Shown in pieces: positions 31,732 through 44,301 of a DNA stretch of 64,000 nucleotides. A model generated the notes under the pieces. It searched no databases. It was not told where the DNA came from and saw only the letters and a list, made by a program, of their open reading frames with translations. A program made the translations under genes and the position numbers. Positions within the stretch are counted from its first letter, which is position 1; the number at the start of each line of letters is the position of its first letter. The DNA lies in assembly GCA_021432605.1 (NCBI GenBank), contig MU271144.1:62001-126000 (forward strand), written 5' to 3'. The stretch comes from Coniochaeta sp. PMI_546. Its lineage: Eukaryota; Ascomycota; Sordariomycetes; Coniochaetales; Coniochaetaceae.

Positions 31732-32886
31732 TTTTTTCGGTACGAACCAGGCAGTCTCCTGAATGGCAGCTGAGATACCTTGGTACCAAACAAACAAAAT
31801 ACCAGTAACAAGAAGTGTTGAAATCGACTGCGAGACGTTCGGCAAACCTTACCCTGCCATGCCTGCCTTCTATATGTCTTTTTTTTTTTTTTGGCCATGG
31901 CCACACTAACGCATTTTATTACCTGACTGAATTTTACGACTATATTACAGAGTTGCGACTTGTCACCATTCGTGCGTGTTGTTAGTGCCACAAGAAGTCT
32001 AGTCGATTGGGACCGGTTAAACCTCAATGGCGTCGGCACTTGGCGTTGTCTCCAGACGAAACATTCACCCAATTTTCCCATATTGGAGCTTGGTCAGAGG
32101 CATCATTGGAGTGTCATCTGAGTTCTTATAATAGGGTTGCGAAGTTGAGCGCAGACCATGAGTGGCTGACAAAGTTGTTGGCTCATTGGGTGCTAAGATG
32201 CCGTAGAGTATAATAACGTAACTGGGACGGTCTAATTCTCGGGTTGACCAGTAAGATCGAGGGGAAAATAAGCAGCTTTCATCTCGGAGATGCACCCCGG
32301 GCTTGGCAACGGAGACAGGTACAAGTTTGCTAGCAGTATTTGTCTCTAATAGGACATTCCTGACTTGCGGATTGTAGGCCGTTGGCGATCCCAGGCTCGG
32401 GAGTTATTGGCAAACAGCCTCAGTATCTCCGGCACGAACCCTTCGCTCGCACTCGCACCCATGCGAGAATTAGACAAATCTAAGGCGTGATTCTAGGAGC
32501 GCACCAACCTGGAAGAGCGGCACCACAATCAATCCAGGATGTCTCGACATTTTCGTTGCCGGTCGACAGCTTTACTACCAGTGCCCCATGCACGTCTACT
32601 ATTATTGCCTCTTACCAGTCAAGGTCAGGCTAAGAGGGGAAAGGTGAACCCTTAGTACGAACAGTGGTGCGGATGACGCGTCTCATTACCCCCTAATATA
32701 CTTGCCAACATGGGGCCGCTTGCCATAAGCCTAGTCTGATGTTCTACGAAGCTAGGGCGAGCACATTCGTGACGCGCATCCAAGGAGTAATATTCATGTC
32801 GCGCGGATGTTGGACCGACGCTCGAAGCTTCGTATATTCGCAATCCACAAGCTGTTGTCGCATGGACGTGAGTCTCAACCAAGCCC
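31732..32886. other. Intergenic, no gene recognised
   Basis: Contains the dioxygenase promoter with a poly-T/poly-A run at 31880-31893 and a TTGGCCATGGCCA palindrome next to it. No coding frame with motifs. Confidence 0.5.
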
Positions 32887-33934
32887 TCAGAGCCCTGGCC
32901 AATCCCAAACAGTTCTTTCCTTCAGGCGACCCGTCACTTCGACTGGATCACCAACAGAGATCTCGAAGCCATCCTCAGCAAGGAAAGCATAACGCCCAAA
33001 TACCGGAGACCATTTGTTCCCCTTGTCGACCCGTCTGTCCTTCATAAGCTTCTTTAACACGGTCCCAACCTCACCAGCTGCTGGTTTTCCGGTGTTATAG
33101 TCCACGTTTAGAGACGTGCACCGCAAACAATTACCCGTTAACAGCAGGCGATGTTTTCCGTTCAGAGTCAGCTCAGCCCAGAAGTCTTCAGCCCACTCGC
33201 CTTCACCATCCACAACAATGTTGGGCCGAAATTTATACATGTCTACGGACTGTCCATCCGAGATACGGGCGCGAACGTTCTGAAGCGAGGCTTCCGTTGT
33301 GATCATCAAGGGCGCAACGTCGGTGAATGTAAGCCACGCCGCATCCTGTTGATAGGCACCCGCAAGGTATGAGGCTATCCCGGAAAGCCAGCCACGCTGC
33401 TGTTGTTGGACTGGCTGCGGTGGTAGTGTAGAGCCGAGAATCGGCCTTCTCCCGTCGCCGATATATACGAGGACAACTTTGTAGCCGAAGCAGGTACTGA
33501 ACCAACTGTCAAACGGGTCACCCATACGGTAGGCACGAGTTGAGCTGCCATGAAGATCGACCTCCACTCTTTCCAAAGCCTCAGTCTCTGGGTATAAAGG
33601 GACCGTCAGACGCGATTGTGGTAGCTCTTGAACAGGTCGAGGCGATCCCTCCGGTCGCAGAAATGTGACGATAATCGATTCATCCTCAACAATCTCCTGC
33701 TCGAATAGAGCGCATTCAGGAACGGAAGAAAGCTGCATTTTTTTCAGATCGCCCTGATCAAGTACCTTGAAGAGCATAAAGCGTCGGTCATGCCTTATCC
33801 CTTGGACGCCTAGGTCGGATGACTGGAGCTCGATACCCCGCAGGGCTTTGATCGGATACACATAAAGCTGCCTTGCGTGTCAGGCGGCTCACAATTATCT
33901 GCTGTAGAGAGTGACTTACTCTTGTGACCTTCAT
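32887..33934 (-). CDS. MOSC-domain protein (mARC-like molybdenum-cofactor family)
   Basis: Two exons: a 15-nt first exon (33934-33920, MKVTR) and 33867-32887, joined in phase 0 to give 331 aa. The join restores the family start, MKVTRLYVYPIKALRGIEL. The N-terminal MOSC_N beta-barrel covers about residues 1-130. The MOSC domain in the C-terminal half has FRPNIVVDG and a CLRCTSLNVDYNTG motif with the Cys used for cofactor coordination in mARC relatives. These proteins reduce N-hydroxylated compounds or handle Moco sulfur. A membrane anchor, usual in animal mARC, is not evident; there is a Gln-rich insert (QPVQQQQRG). Single gene with no linked Moco genes. Confidence 0.88.
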
Positions 33935-35617
33935 CCTGATTTTAATCGCACGTTTCAACACTCTATTCAGGCTGATGGAACAGGGGTGGACATAGTGCAT
34001 TGCGGTTGGTAAGAATAATAATGGATGAAAAATGTCGGGAAAATGCATTAAACTAGCGCGATGCAATGGTTCGATTACTCATCAAATTTATTTAGTGGCC
34101 TATCCTGCAACTGTGACCTTCGTTGGTCTCCTATAAGATTTCGCGGTGAGGATTGGGTTCTATTGATATGTTATTTTGAAGTAGGCATCAGCATCATATA
34201 AGGCGGCGTACAAAGGCTTAGACAAAGGCTGAAGTTGGGATCAATGTTCTGTATAAGATAGAAGGCAATCCAAAAACAATGGGTAAAAGACTGTTCTCTT
34301 CTCCTAGAAATTTGAGATATACTCGCGTGAAGTATAAGCATACAGTCTCCAAGCTACCACTCTCCACTTCAATCCGTGCATATCAGTACTATAAGATTCT
34401 TACCTCTCACTCGACTGAGAACCATGAAGCGAAGTTCAAGTTCAAAGAAGTTGGTACAGCCCTTCGTCGCAATCTAGGGCTGCAACAAGACAATCTGCCT
34501 GACAACCAAACTCGAGACATTACGACATCTCAACCCTAGTCCCTGATTCGTCTCTATGTGCAATGTATAGCCTGTGCTTCCTGGATCCGATTCTCTCTAT
34601 GCGTCACATCCCCAAAGGCTTCATTGTTAATCTCAATGACGTCTCAGTCAGACTTGCTTCAGTCTTGGCTAAACCACGGAAATATAGGCTGATGCTGTGC
34701 CTGTGACTTTATCAAGTAGGTGAACATTTGATATACAACTCTTGCGGCCATAAAATCGGAGGTCATCTAGTGTTACCTCGAAGTGTGGTCTACTGCTTCG
34801 ACAAGGTTTCTTTCCTCGTCTTCAACTATCGTCAGCAATGGAATAATTACCCGTAAGTCTGGAAACGCAGCGAGCTCCTCAGATGAATGTTACGATGTTT
34901 CGACATGGAAGTGGCACTTCCGCCACTGTAGATATTTTCCGCAAACGCCCATGTAGACGTTGCTACATATGTAGATTTTCCTCCAATCAAGTAAATCACC
35001 ACTGGCAAGGCTCGCCTCGAAGTATGATACAAATTCTCCGGAGTGAGTCTGTCTTTGGACTTGTAAGTGCGACTCAGCCTATGTCTATCGTGACCTTACA
35101 CATGGAACTTTTAGGCCAGGCCATATTTTCAAGACCACTAGCTGCAGACGTCCCAACCCTGAAGCGCATCAAGATCGAAAGTCTTGGCTCAGTGCTGCGG
35201 AAAACACAACATACCCCAACTAGAATTGTCAAAGTCGGGTCCTGAAACGTTTACGGACACACATTCTCCGAATTTCCTTAACAAAATCATGATAGACTTG
35301 ATGGCAGGGCGCCTCGAGATATGCACCTCAGAAATGCGACCAACTACAGGGCAAATGCTTGGGATGGCTTCTAATTCGTGCAATGAACGTCTTACCTACC
35401 GCGAAACATTTCTCCGCGAATCCTGCGGCTTGAGTGCTTAGACTTAGACTTCGTCGTGTCCTAAGGAAATTACTGAAGAGCTGGGTGGAGAAAAGTAAAA
35501 GGAGTATATGGGACAAAGAAGTATATAGACATCTCCTTGCCCAAGTTGTTTTGCCAGCTTGCGATTCTACTGGAACTTCATACGTCAAACAGGGCACCAT
35601 ACTGAATCATCGTCGAA
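33935..35617. other. Intergenic, possible relic at 34883-35441
   Basis: Two overlapping frames at 34883-35245 and 35184-35441 read partly like one protein (segments such as PLAADVPTLKRIKIESLGSVLRK). They are in different frames with no clear intron. I recognise no family. No other gene is seen. Confidence 0.3.
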
Positions 35618-36773
35618 ATGAAGATTTCTACAGCAGCATCTCTTCTAGCCTTGGCGTTATCCACGGCTAAAGGTAGTCCAACACCTACAGCAGAGAAACG
35701 GGCGTCAACTGGCGATGTCTGTAACGTCGGATACTGTACTCAGAATGGGGGGTAAGTAATTGTCAGGGCACCCTCATTGAACATACGCTGACTACAGATA
35801 GAACCAAGGGAGGCTCAGGAGGCGCCACAACCACTGTCTCGTCCCTCGCTCAGCTCACTGCGGCTGCGAGTGGCACGGCCTCTGCGGTTATTATAGTGAA
35901 AGGGGCAATCTCTGGCTCCGCGCAAGTTCGCGTTGGCTCAAACAAGAGCATTATCGGTGCAAGCGATAGCTGTAGGTCTGGCGTCGGGCGTGAAAGTCAA
36001 CTATTTCCTGGCCCTTGAGTTAACCAGTATGGAAATCGCAGCTCTTACCGGTATCGGATTCTATGTCAAGGACCAGTCCAATGTCATTCTGCGAAATCTG
36101 AAAATTGGCAAGGTCTTAGCAGAGAACGGAGATGCGATAGGGATTCAGAACTCAAAAAATGTTTGGGTGGACCATTGCGACCTCTCGTCCGACCTGAGCC
36201 ACGATAAGGACTATTACGATGGGCTCTGCGATGTCACACATGCTAGCGAGTGGGTTACCATCTCCAATACATACTTTCATGACCATGTAAGTCGACTATC
36301 TCTTGCGTGTCGTGCTCTGGGAGAACCGCATTGATGGTTTGATCTAGTGGAAAGCTTCGCTTGTCGGTCATTCGGACTCCAATTCAAAGGAGGACACTGG
36401 TCACTTACATGTGACGTATGCCAACAACTACTGGAGTAATATTAACAGCCGAACCCCTTCATTCCGCTTCGGAACTGGTCATATCTTCAATAACTACTTT
36501 TACAAGCTGGGCGATAGTGGAATTAACACAAGAATGGGCGCTCAGCTTCTGGTTCAGTCCAGTGTGTTCGAAGCTAGCGCTACCAAAGCAATCGAGAGCG
36601 CTGACAGCGATACCACCGGTTATGCGACTGTCTCAGACGTCAACTTGGGTGGTAGCACAAACACAGCTCCTAGTGGGTCCTTGACGAGCGTGCCATACAC
36701 TTATTCCCTGCTTGGATCTGCCAATGTGAAGAGCAGCGTTACGACTAATGCTGGCCAGAAGCTAAGCTTTTGA
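35618..36773 (+). CDS. Secreted pectate lyase, polysaccharide lyase family 1
   Basis: Four exons: 35618-35751, 35802-35971, 36042-36286 and 36348-36773. Together they encode 324 aa. A signal peptide (MKISTAASLLALALSTAKG) and a Lys-Arg site (EKR) suggest Kex2 processing. The parallel beta-helix core shows KSIIGAS, VKDQSNVILRNLKIG, then WVDHCDLSSD and DYYDGLCDVTHASEWVTISN, with the calcium-binding Asp residues. The catalytic Arg lies in SRTPSFRFG (RxPxxR pattern). The enzyme cleaves de-esterified pectin by beta-elimination outside the cell and is typical of plant-degrading fungi. Length is normal for PL1. The third exon was placed using the acceptor TCGCAG, which restores SLTGIGFYV; an earlier AG would break the frame. 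Confidence 0.93.
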
Positions 36774-38843
36774 GCCTCTACTGCGAGACACCAATCATGC
36801 GCAGCTGGTACCGCTGCCAACACAAGATGAAGCTCATGGATGCGGTGCCCGAATTGTCTGAGGTGTTGACCCAAGTTTGAAATCCCTCGCATTCATCTCG
36901 AAGGGAATGGATTAACCATTCCAATTTCAGTTCTCACTATCTTTAAACATCACTATTATCTGTTTGCGAAGTTCAATATAGTCAGCATTTTGTCACAAAG
37001 TAACACTTCATCCACGTGACTAGTCTCACAATGGCTTTGTCGCAGACTGTGTACATGGTAGATTTGGTAAGATTTGAAGATGATTCATTCCATCAGATTG
37101 ACCTTATGAGTTGTCCACAGCGTGCTTTGCCTCGGCTGATCCGACATATGTGGCGTTTTGAATCTCAGTCAAGATGATGCCATCGTGCTGATGTTCCCAA
37201 AGCTAGCACCACTGTTGGTTTGTTCTACCACGCTCTAAGTTTTTCAAGCAGTCAAATTAATGTAGCTCATGTTAAGTATTACGGGGACAGTAGTGCTTCT
37301 CAATGAGTGCATCGAGTAACAGTGAAGATCGTGGCAGGAGAGTATTCTCGATCTCTCAGTAATATGTCCCTGCGCATCTTATTCTAGATAATCTACAATT
37401 CACATAGGATCAGATTGTATCATAGTACTCCAAACAACCTTGCTTCTATCGCTCTTTAGACCACAGCACGCTTTGGTCTTCAGCAGGAGCTGTGAATACG
37501 CACGGAGTATATGGCATCGACTTCTCTATTAAGGCGAATACAGGTCGATAGGGCAAACAATGGCGCTCTACAGCTGGTTTTAGAAGCAAGCAACTGGACA
37601 TGGACTCGAGGGGCTGTTGAAATAAAATATAACGAGTTTATCTACAAACTCCTGGCGAGCATCGCTATCTGCATACCAAACACTTCGAACAAACAGGGCA
37701 ACTGGTAGACACGTAATGTATCTATAAACAGAAGAGGGTGGTTATTCCCGTGAATTATGTCAGAACATTGCGGCTACAGTGAGTGACGCCCGTCGAGTGC
37801 TGTGACCTTAACGGCAAGATTGAGAATCTGATCAACGGACCTGATCAGAAGGCGTCCGTAAGTGGGTTTCCTTTGTTAGCAGGTGGCCAAAGGCCATCAT
37901 GAGCGCTGTATTATCCGCACAAATAATAATTGGACTGCGCGCTAGTGCAATGCCGTGGTGATGCTCGACCCAATACGGAAGATTTTACCTCTCATAATAA
38001 AGTCTAAGAGCAAAATTGATGAGCAATGGCCGAATTTCTCGTGTCGACTTCCACTGTGCTTGCTTAGCCTCTGCTCACGTTGCTGAGTAAATCTGAATTG
38101 CCATGCGATTCTAGCACAGATGAAGCACAATGGGAGCCGGCTTCTTGATATCCTCATTCAGTCCACTGACAGCCTCGGTCAAGTGGCACAGGCGTCGTGA
38201 AGGCAGGTAGCTTGTGATCGGCCCATCCTGAAGTTAAATAACGTCCGACGTCTAATGGCATATAGTAATTATATCAGCATCTCAGGCTGAACTTGATTCT
38301 AGATAAAAGATATATCATCGGCTAATGTGGTTTCATTCTTTGCCCATCAGTACCCACCTCAAATGTCAACTTAGGCCATTAGAGGTTGCGGTACTACTGA
38401 AATACCGTTTATCCGCGGCAGTTGACCGTGTGAGCAAATTGGCATTGAACGGCATTGAACTGGTTGACCTAGTACCTATCAACCTGCAGGTGGTTCATAG
38501 GGTGGAATGAGCACATCCTCGGACTAAGAACCGATGGGTGTGACTGTTAATATGGGTATTGGCGCACCTGATCTTGGTGAAATCCCTACTTTCGTGATAG
38601 CATCGGGAATTAGATTTTGGGGGGACATGCTAGATATCGAAATTCTCTGATAGAAAGATCTGCGCATCGTGGCAATCTACCGGTGGAGAGAGCTGTGACA
38701 GACGTTACCTTGTGCCGGTTATGAATGGGGGCTGCTTCTCCTAGCCCACTCGCTATACATAAACGGCACTGTATATGGCCTAGCCATGTCCAAGGGTCCA
38801 CGAGTGAAGGAGAGTCAGAGGTTCGCCAAACATAACTTTCAAG
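36774..38843. other. Intergenic, no gene recognised
   Basis: About 2 kb with only short frames (65 codons or fewer with no motif). No repeats longer than simple runs were noticed. Confidence 0.5.
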
Positions 38844-40118
38844 ATGCTCAAGCAAGTTCCACGATCCAGTGGCCTCTTGGTGCTGTCTTTTTTGTTGGCA
38901 GCCGTCAATGGCTTACTGCAATGTCCAGAGACGCCAGGTTGGCGGGTCATTGACCAAGACGGTGGTTCGGGGGGTCGATGGAAAATCCCAGGAGACTTCA
39001 TCATGCACAAAACCCCGCTTGGGGGAGGAACAGGTACCAATAACGAACAATCGACACATGTTGCGGTCAACTTCACCTTGACTAGCGCCTTCGACCACGT
39101 CAACTTGGCTTGTTATGGAGAGACTACAACCAGTACCGCGGGGGCATTTACGCCTGATAACACAGGAGCAGGCTATGTCAACGGGACATGCTCGTATCCT
39201 GGCACTCTCATGGGCGCCGTGGAAACATCGTTCCAATACAATTTGGACTACACTAAGGCCGACCTCTACATCTATCAGGATTTTACGTGCAACCGTACTG
39301 CGAAAGGTCGACCGTAAGAGATGCTCTTGATTTCAGAGTGACAATGCGCCGTCTTTCTAACAGACTACTTCCTTAGATGGCGCGTCCATGCCGACTGTAT
39401 TACAAAGCAAATCGACCTGAGCTGCGACGATACTGGCCTTGTGTGTGACTCTCCGTATCCCTACGATATGGGGGTGTACTACGTACCGTTGTTCCCTCCT
39501 CCGCCTTTGACAAACTGCTCGGCCGGGGTGCTAGACAAGAGTGTTCCTTTCATCATCAAGAATATCAGCTATAACTCAGTGCAGAGTTCTGAAAGCGCCC
39601 CAGTACTTGGAGCTGCTTATGTGGAGATGAGCATGCCGCTCATCGACTTCACCATGAGGTGTCTTCCATCTGGTGATGAGATGGCTTGGACATGGAACGG
39701 TTCGAGCGAGACGTGGTATGACTGCAAGGCCGATTTTACCAATCCAGTCGACATGCCGGCTACTTGGATCAAGTTCAACCATACGACTTTCGAGGTGACT
39801 GTTCTGCAAGAATTCACCTGCGATGATAGCGCTAGCCCGTACGTGTTCCTTGGTGGCGACCTCCATAACATGCCGGTTCCGAACAAGCTGACTGTATTAC
39901 AGGGAACATGTTACAGCGCAAGGGACAACTACAGTACCGAGAGAATGTGCGGACACGTACAATGGAATGGACTGCTGGAGCACCCGCATTGCCACCATCA
40001 CAGCGACCAATGTCACAGAACAAGCAAAACCACCAGTCCCTCACAGCATGTTTGCCAAAACTCAGTCAGTCAGGCCTCGCCATCAGTTGACACCGCTGGT
40101 TGTCGAGCTGCTTGTTAA
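38844..40118 (+). CDS. Secreted protein with two related domains, function unknown
   Basis: Two exons: 38844-39313 and 39377-40118 (GTAAGA donor, CCTTAG acceptor, frame kept), 403 aa. A signal peptide (LLVLSFLLAAVNG) is followed by two segments of similar design, about residues 60-170 and 245-350. Each has an alternating beta-like stretch ending in Cys, a spacer, and then ADLYIYQDFTCNR or VTVLQEFTCDD. Many Cys and NxS/T sites fit an extracellular glycoprotein. The last 50 residues are His/Ser/Thr/Cys-rich and may reflect a missed 3' intron near 39950. I know no enzyme with this pattern. A structural or effector-like role is possible, but that is a guess. Confidence 0.7.
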
Positions 40119-40820
40119 GCAGAATGTCTTAAAGAAGGAATTACTGAATCCGAGCACATTCGAGTGGGCCGTTGTGTAGGGAAGATGCTTGGAACCTCGA
40201 TGATGTGACAACTTCTGGCCGATTTGGGCTGTTGACATCTTCCGGATAGAAGTGCTGAAGCGGAAGATGGAGAGGAAACTCGTGTGATTTGTAACTCAGT
40301 GACAGTGCCGTCATGCACAAGAGCTCTCCATACTGCAAGCGAGGGCTCTTCCCTTGACGATCTTCTCTTTGCAGCAAGCAAGCGAATTCACAATCAGAAC
40401 ATTGAAGACCTGTGCTTTCATTAAGCTCAGCACTGACGGCAGGATTTGAAACATATGCACCTTCTGAGTCGAAAAACGCCTAGTTAAAGCACTTGAGATA
40501 ACTTCAATAGTTGGTGCATGTCGCGGTGAATCTGTCTTATCAACAACGCGTAGTCTATGTCTAGTGGTATCGTGAATCATGTATGGTTTTCCTTAATCAC
40601 TCGGAATGTGCAACATGGCACCTATCTCTGCCCAATCAGGTGGTCGTTGACCATGCACGAGTTGTCTTTGCCAAGGTGTTGCTAGGAAATCGAGTTAACC
40701 CGAAATGGGAATTCGATCCCGCAACTGCGGAGCAGCCCGTCATAAACGTTGGATAACCCAAGACTATATCTACCTTGCTGCAGTCGCAACTATAGTCTTC
40801 ATGGGTTATGCGATCGCAAC
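40119..40820. other. Intergenic, no gene recognised
   Basis: No coding frame with motifs on either strand. Confidence 0.5.
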
Positions 40821-42038
40821 ATGACAACCATGGCTCCAACCGATCCATACTTTCAGCTTGTTTTCTTGGTGCTTTTCCTAGCGCTCTTGGGAGTCGGACG
40901 AGTATGGCTGCAACGTGTGAAGCCGACGCCAATATCCGCGGACAGGGGAGTCAAAGCACCGGATAGAAAGATCCGGGATCGCGTGGCGGGTCAATGGACT
41001 CCGAGCAACTTTCGGCCTCCAGAGCCACGCCCATATCCTGAATGGTCTATCGAGACGACCAAGCCTCTTCCGTACCGCGCTTTCAGATACGGACCCAAGT
41101 ATCATGTTACCATGGGTCTTCGTGCAGAAGAGCACGAGAACTGGATCCAGCTCGATAATCACTACCCGAGGTATCATGCTGACAAGGCAGCGCGTCTGGC
41201 AGAACGAGGACAGCGCATCGCAAGGACCGCACCGGAAGCGATGCCAGCAGCACTTGAGCTGCTGGAGGAGCTATCTGATTACCTTCCCCGAAGATACCCG
41301 ACACTCTTCTGTCGGACCGCCGTGGGCATCAAAAACTTGTGGTCTGGAGAATCATTCAACATTGTAGAGCGGCCCCTGAAGGAGGATCCGATAGCGATAT
41401 GTGGCCGCTTGATTCAGGATGACCTGGCCCTGATGATCGAGAGGCCCGATGGGCAATATTATCTCCTCTCAGGTGCTATTATCCTCCCTGGATTCTGGAG
41501 GCTGGAGGACAAATTCGGGATGCCGCTATCAGAGATACACACTTCTGGGCATGTTCCGCAGTTTAGAGAGAAGCTGGAGAAGGGAATGCTGAGTTTCTTC
41601 ACAAGATTGAAGTGCGAGGCCCTATACAGTCGAAACAACTACTTTATCCAAGTGGACGACTCGTTAGCGTGGAGCTGGAGCATCGGAAGCGAGGACGATC
41701 CAAACATCAGCTGGCAAACGGCCGAGAAAAATCGTGCCATTGAACACCATTGGTTCAGATCGGAGAGGCAGACCTTGCGACGTCTTCCGAGAACCGGAGC
41801 TGTGTGTTTCACGATCCGAACGTACTTTCATCCCATCGTGGACATCGCAAAGGAAGACTATGTACCGGGACGGCTTGCCAGCGCAATCAGGAGTTGGGGA
41901 GACGATGTCAGCAGGTACAAGGGCAAAGAGAGGTACGGCGACGTGTTGCTGGAGTATCTTGATGGGGAGCACCAAAAGCAGTTGGATCGGGGTCTCAACA
42001 TGGAGAAAGAACAAGATAACAGGCAATACCCATGGTAG
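40821..42038 (+). CDS. HDOD / DUF3445 family protein (heme-dependent oxidative N-demethylase-like)
   Basis: Intronless, 405 aa from the ATG at 40821. An N-terminal membrane anchor (LVFLVLFLALLGVGRVWL) precedes a DUF3445 (PF11927) domain from about residue 65. Typical segments are MGL..EEHENWIQLDNHYPRYHADKAA, then DDLALMIERPDGQYYLLSGAI, then FWRLEDKFGMPLSEIH. Near the end lie HHWFRSERQTLRRLPRTGAVCFTIRTY and AIRSWGDDVSRYKG. A bacterial relative, the alpha subunit of dimethylamine-type oxidative demethylases, binds heme; fungal members are mostly uncharacterised. Length and order look complete. There is no linked partner subunit gene here, so activity would have to be self-contained or use host redox proteins. 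Confidence 0.88.
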   Translation: MTTMAPTDPYFQLVFLVLFLALLGVGRVWLQRVKPTPISADRGVKAPDRKIRDRVAGQWTPSNFRPPEPRPYPEWSIETTKPLPYRAFRYGPKYHVTMGLRAEEHENWIQLDNHYPRYHADKAARLAERGQRIARTAPEAMPAALELLEELSDYLPRRYPTLFCRTAVGIKNLWSGESFNIVERPLKEDPIAICGRLIQDDLALMIERPDGQYYLLSGAIILPGFWRLEDKFGMPLSEIHTSGHVPQFREKLEKGMLSFFTRLKCEALYSRNNYFIQVDDSLAWSWSIGSEDDPNISWQTAEKNRAIEHHWFRSERQTLRRLPRTGAVCFTIRTYFHPIVDIAKEDYVPGRLASAIRSWGDDVSRYKGKERYGDVLLEYLDGEHQKQLDRGLNMEKEQDNRQYPW

Positions 42039-42307
42039 CACCCCTGATGCTGTAAAGCTGTCATTTGCAGATAACGTTGGCGGAAAAACGGTCGTGAGGA
42101 GCGACCAATGGCTTGCAAGACTGCGTGCGTGTCGGAGACAGATCGATACCAGCCGCAAGAGACCGGTTGATGTTGGATACTGTAGAGCAATATCGGGGCA
42201 AGAATATAGGAAGCCCACCGCAATGACTGACATAAGGGGTGGAAGTTCGTGTCAGACTTCACAAGAAATTTGATTTGCAAAAAGCACAATAAAAGGGGTA
42301 TCTTTGT

Positions 42308-43093
42308 TCAGGTAAAGTTCAAACTCGATATCCGCCAACAGAGCAAAGGAACCCATAAATATGCCCACAGTATCATGACTATGTGTACTACTTGCTTTTG
42401 AGAGGCGTGTGAAGTGCTGGGCACCTGTTGTCCAGTCGATGCCAGCACCTTCTCACCAGTGGGATATCGAATGTTGTAGACCGGGTCTGTGGTCAGCGCG
42501 ACGGGCGTACCCAGCGTGTTGGGACACTTGGCTTGGTTTTGTGTAGGAAAGTCAAGGGAGCATGTCTCGTCGTACCCGTAAGAACAGATAGGGTCCAAGA
42601 TGTTGTAGAGGACATAATTCGTGGCGACCCAGCTGCTTTTCTGCTCTAAACAACTGGATAAGAAGTTCATGCTGTTCGAAGCGCTAAGCGGTAGCTTGTT
42701 GTCACTGGTTCGGATCAAGTCGGCGCATTCCGAGGGGTCGACATCGACGTAGTCCATAGCAATCGCGCCGCCCGCAGTGGGCTTTGAAGTCGCCGAATAT
42801 CCGGTGTACAGGTAATTCCAGGCATCGTAACTCATATCGTGTGCTCCTCCTGACTGATCAATGCGGAGAAGGTGAAGTTGCCGCCCCCCATAGCTAACTG
42901 AGACACAGATATTGGTGCAGTCGATTGAGTCGGGCCAGTAGGCCACTCTGTCTGTGTCGATCTTACAGCCCAAGACGCCGACAGAAGATGAATAGCTGTC
43001 GTGGGGTGTTGCCCATATGGTCCCGCTAGCGGCTGATGCACAAGTGGCGGACAGTAGCCCCAAGAGAAGAGAAGCGGCGGTGACGAATATCAT
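42308..43093 (-). CDS. Secreted Cys-containing protein of an uncharacterised fungal family
   Basis: Single exon, 261 aa from the ATG at 43093; a longer frame upstream begins only with TTG. The signal peptide is MIFVTAASLLLGLLSATCASA. The mature part carries strongly patterned motifs: LGCKIDTDRVAYWPDSIDC, LLRIDQSGGAHDMSYDAWNYL, and LDPICSYGYDETCSLDFP. These recur, as I remember, in secreted proteins of many ascomycetes. About seven Cys suggest disulfides. The C-terminus has a hydrophobic segment followed by a hydrophilic tail (SSLNFT), so it is not a clean GPI signal and may be a weak membrane anchor or a shifted end. No function known to me. Confidence 0.75.
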   Translation of the reverse strand: MIFVTAASLLLGLLSATCASAASGTIWATPHDSYSSSVGVLGCKIDTDRVAYWPDSIDCTNICVSVSYGGRQLHLLRIDQSGGAHDMSYDAWNYLYTGYSATSKPTAGGAIAMDYVDVDPSECADLIRTSDNKLPLSASNSMNFLSSCLEQKSSWVATNYVLYNILDPICSYGYDETCSLDFPTQNQAKCPNTLGTPVALTTDPVYNIRYPTGEKVLASTGQQVPSTSHASQKQVVHIVMILWAYLWVPLLCWRISSLNFT

Positions 43094-44301
43094 AATGAGA
43101 GACAGGAAGGCTGGCAAAAACCTGGAAAGTCAACGAGAGACAAAAATCTGGCAAACTATCCGGCAGTCCGCCGTGGTACATGCACTCCGGCTCATGGAAC
43201 GCCGCCAGCGCGAGACGACAAGGTTTTGAGGTTGTCAGAAAGAAAATGAAGGTCAAACGCGCCGCAGCGGGCAACATTTGAATCAAGAACGATTAAAATT
43301 GCCCCTTCCGCTTCTGGTTAGCTTGGTTCTGCTCGTTACCAAACTGGATTGGCTCGCTCAGATTTAGGCTTTGGACCCGACCTATGCTAAAGATCATACT
43401 AACTGCAATCGACTTAGACTGACGACCCCTTTTAAGGCTGGGAAGCGCCGAGTCCGCCAAACTTTTCCAAGATTACCGGTATTAACAATACGACCCGTCA
43501 AGCTTCATCCTTCATAGACTCATGCACATCTTGATTTCAAGTATGTGTACCCAACAGCCGCTTTACAATGAGTCTTATAATAGGAAATGCATTGAACATG
43601 CGACACGAGGTATATTTATTTGCATGGGGAGTCCAAACCGCCCACGCGCGTTTTCTGAATGTTTTAGACGCAGCATTCAAGATGATTGCATGTATCAGGG
43701 CGTGGCCCAAGCGAGCAAAATTATGAAGGTCATCGCAGACTTGGTCGTCGACTGACAGCCAGAGCCTGCGATGAAGGCGACGAATGGATGGACATTAGGG
43801 GATCTCGATATCCCGAAGGCAAGCATGCCAACATCAGTTGCACCCATGTTTCTCGATATCTGGGTACCAGCATATAACAGCTTGGCCAGCTTACGATGCT
43901 GCTGCTGTCGAGGGCGTGTAGTTAATCCTCTCGTATATCCCCAGTCAAGTAGATGGATTCTCTCTTGAGCTTAGGTATCTATATTGACAAGAGGGAAGTT
44001 ATTGGTAAGTTTAAGTCTTGAACTCCGAGTTTTGGCATGGCCCCACTTATCATGTCAAAAATGTCAAAATCATGTCATGGCCGTGTCAATCCTGCCTACT
44101 ACCTTGCTTGAGTATCTTCCTAGACCGCTCTGTACGATGTGTATAAAGTGCAGGACTGTAGTTGTCGAATTGTCCCTGCCACCTCGCACTACTGGGGTCA
44201 TCGGAATTAGGCCTAACGAATCCCTTTTCGTGTTTTCCAACGACATTGGTCAATATCCAACTTTGGCACGGAATCAGCAAAGGAGTGCTCCATTCGGCAA
44301 A
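43094..44301. other. Intergenic, no gene recognised
   Basis: Promoters of the secreted protein (leftward) and the GNAT gene (rightward). A longer frame from 43984 runs into the GNAT gene, but its N-terminal part has no family similarity and is probably 5' leader. Confidence 0.45.

Noticed and set aside
40700-40730. Possible tRNA T-loop (AATTCGATCCC)
   Set aside because: No matching A-box, anticodon arm or acceptor stem could be drawn around it.
41664-42233. 189-codon minus-strand frame
   Set aside because: Opposite the DUF3445 gene, whose sense frame matches its family to the end; the minus frame has no recognisable content.
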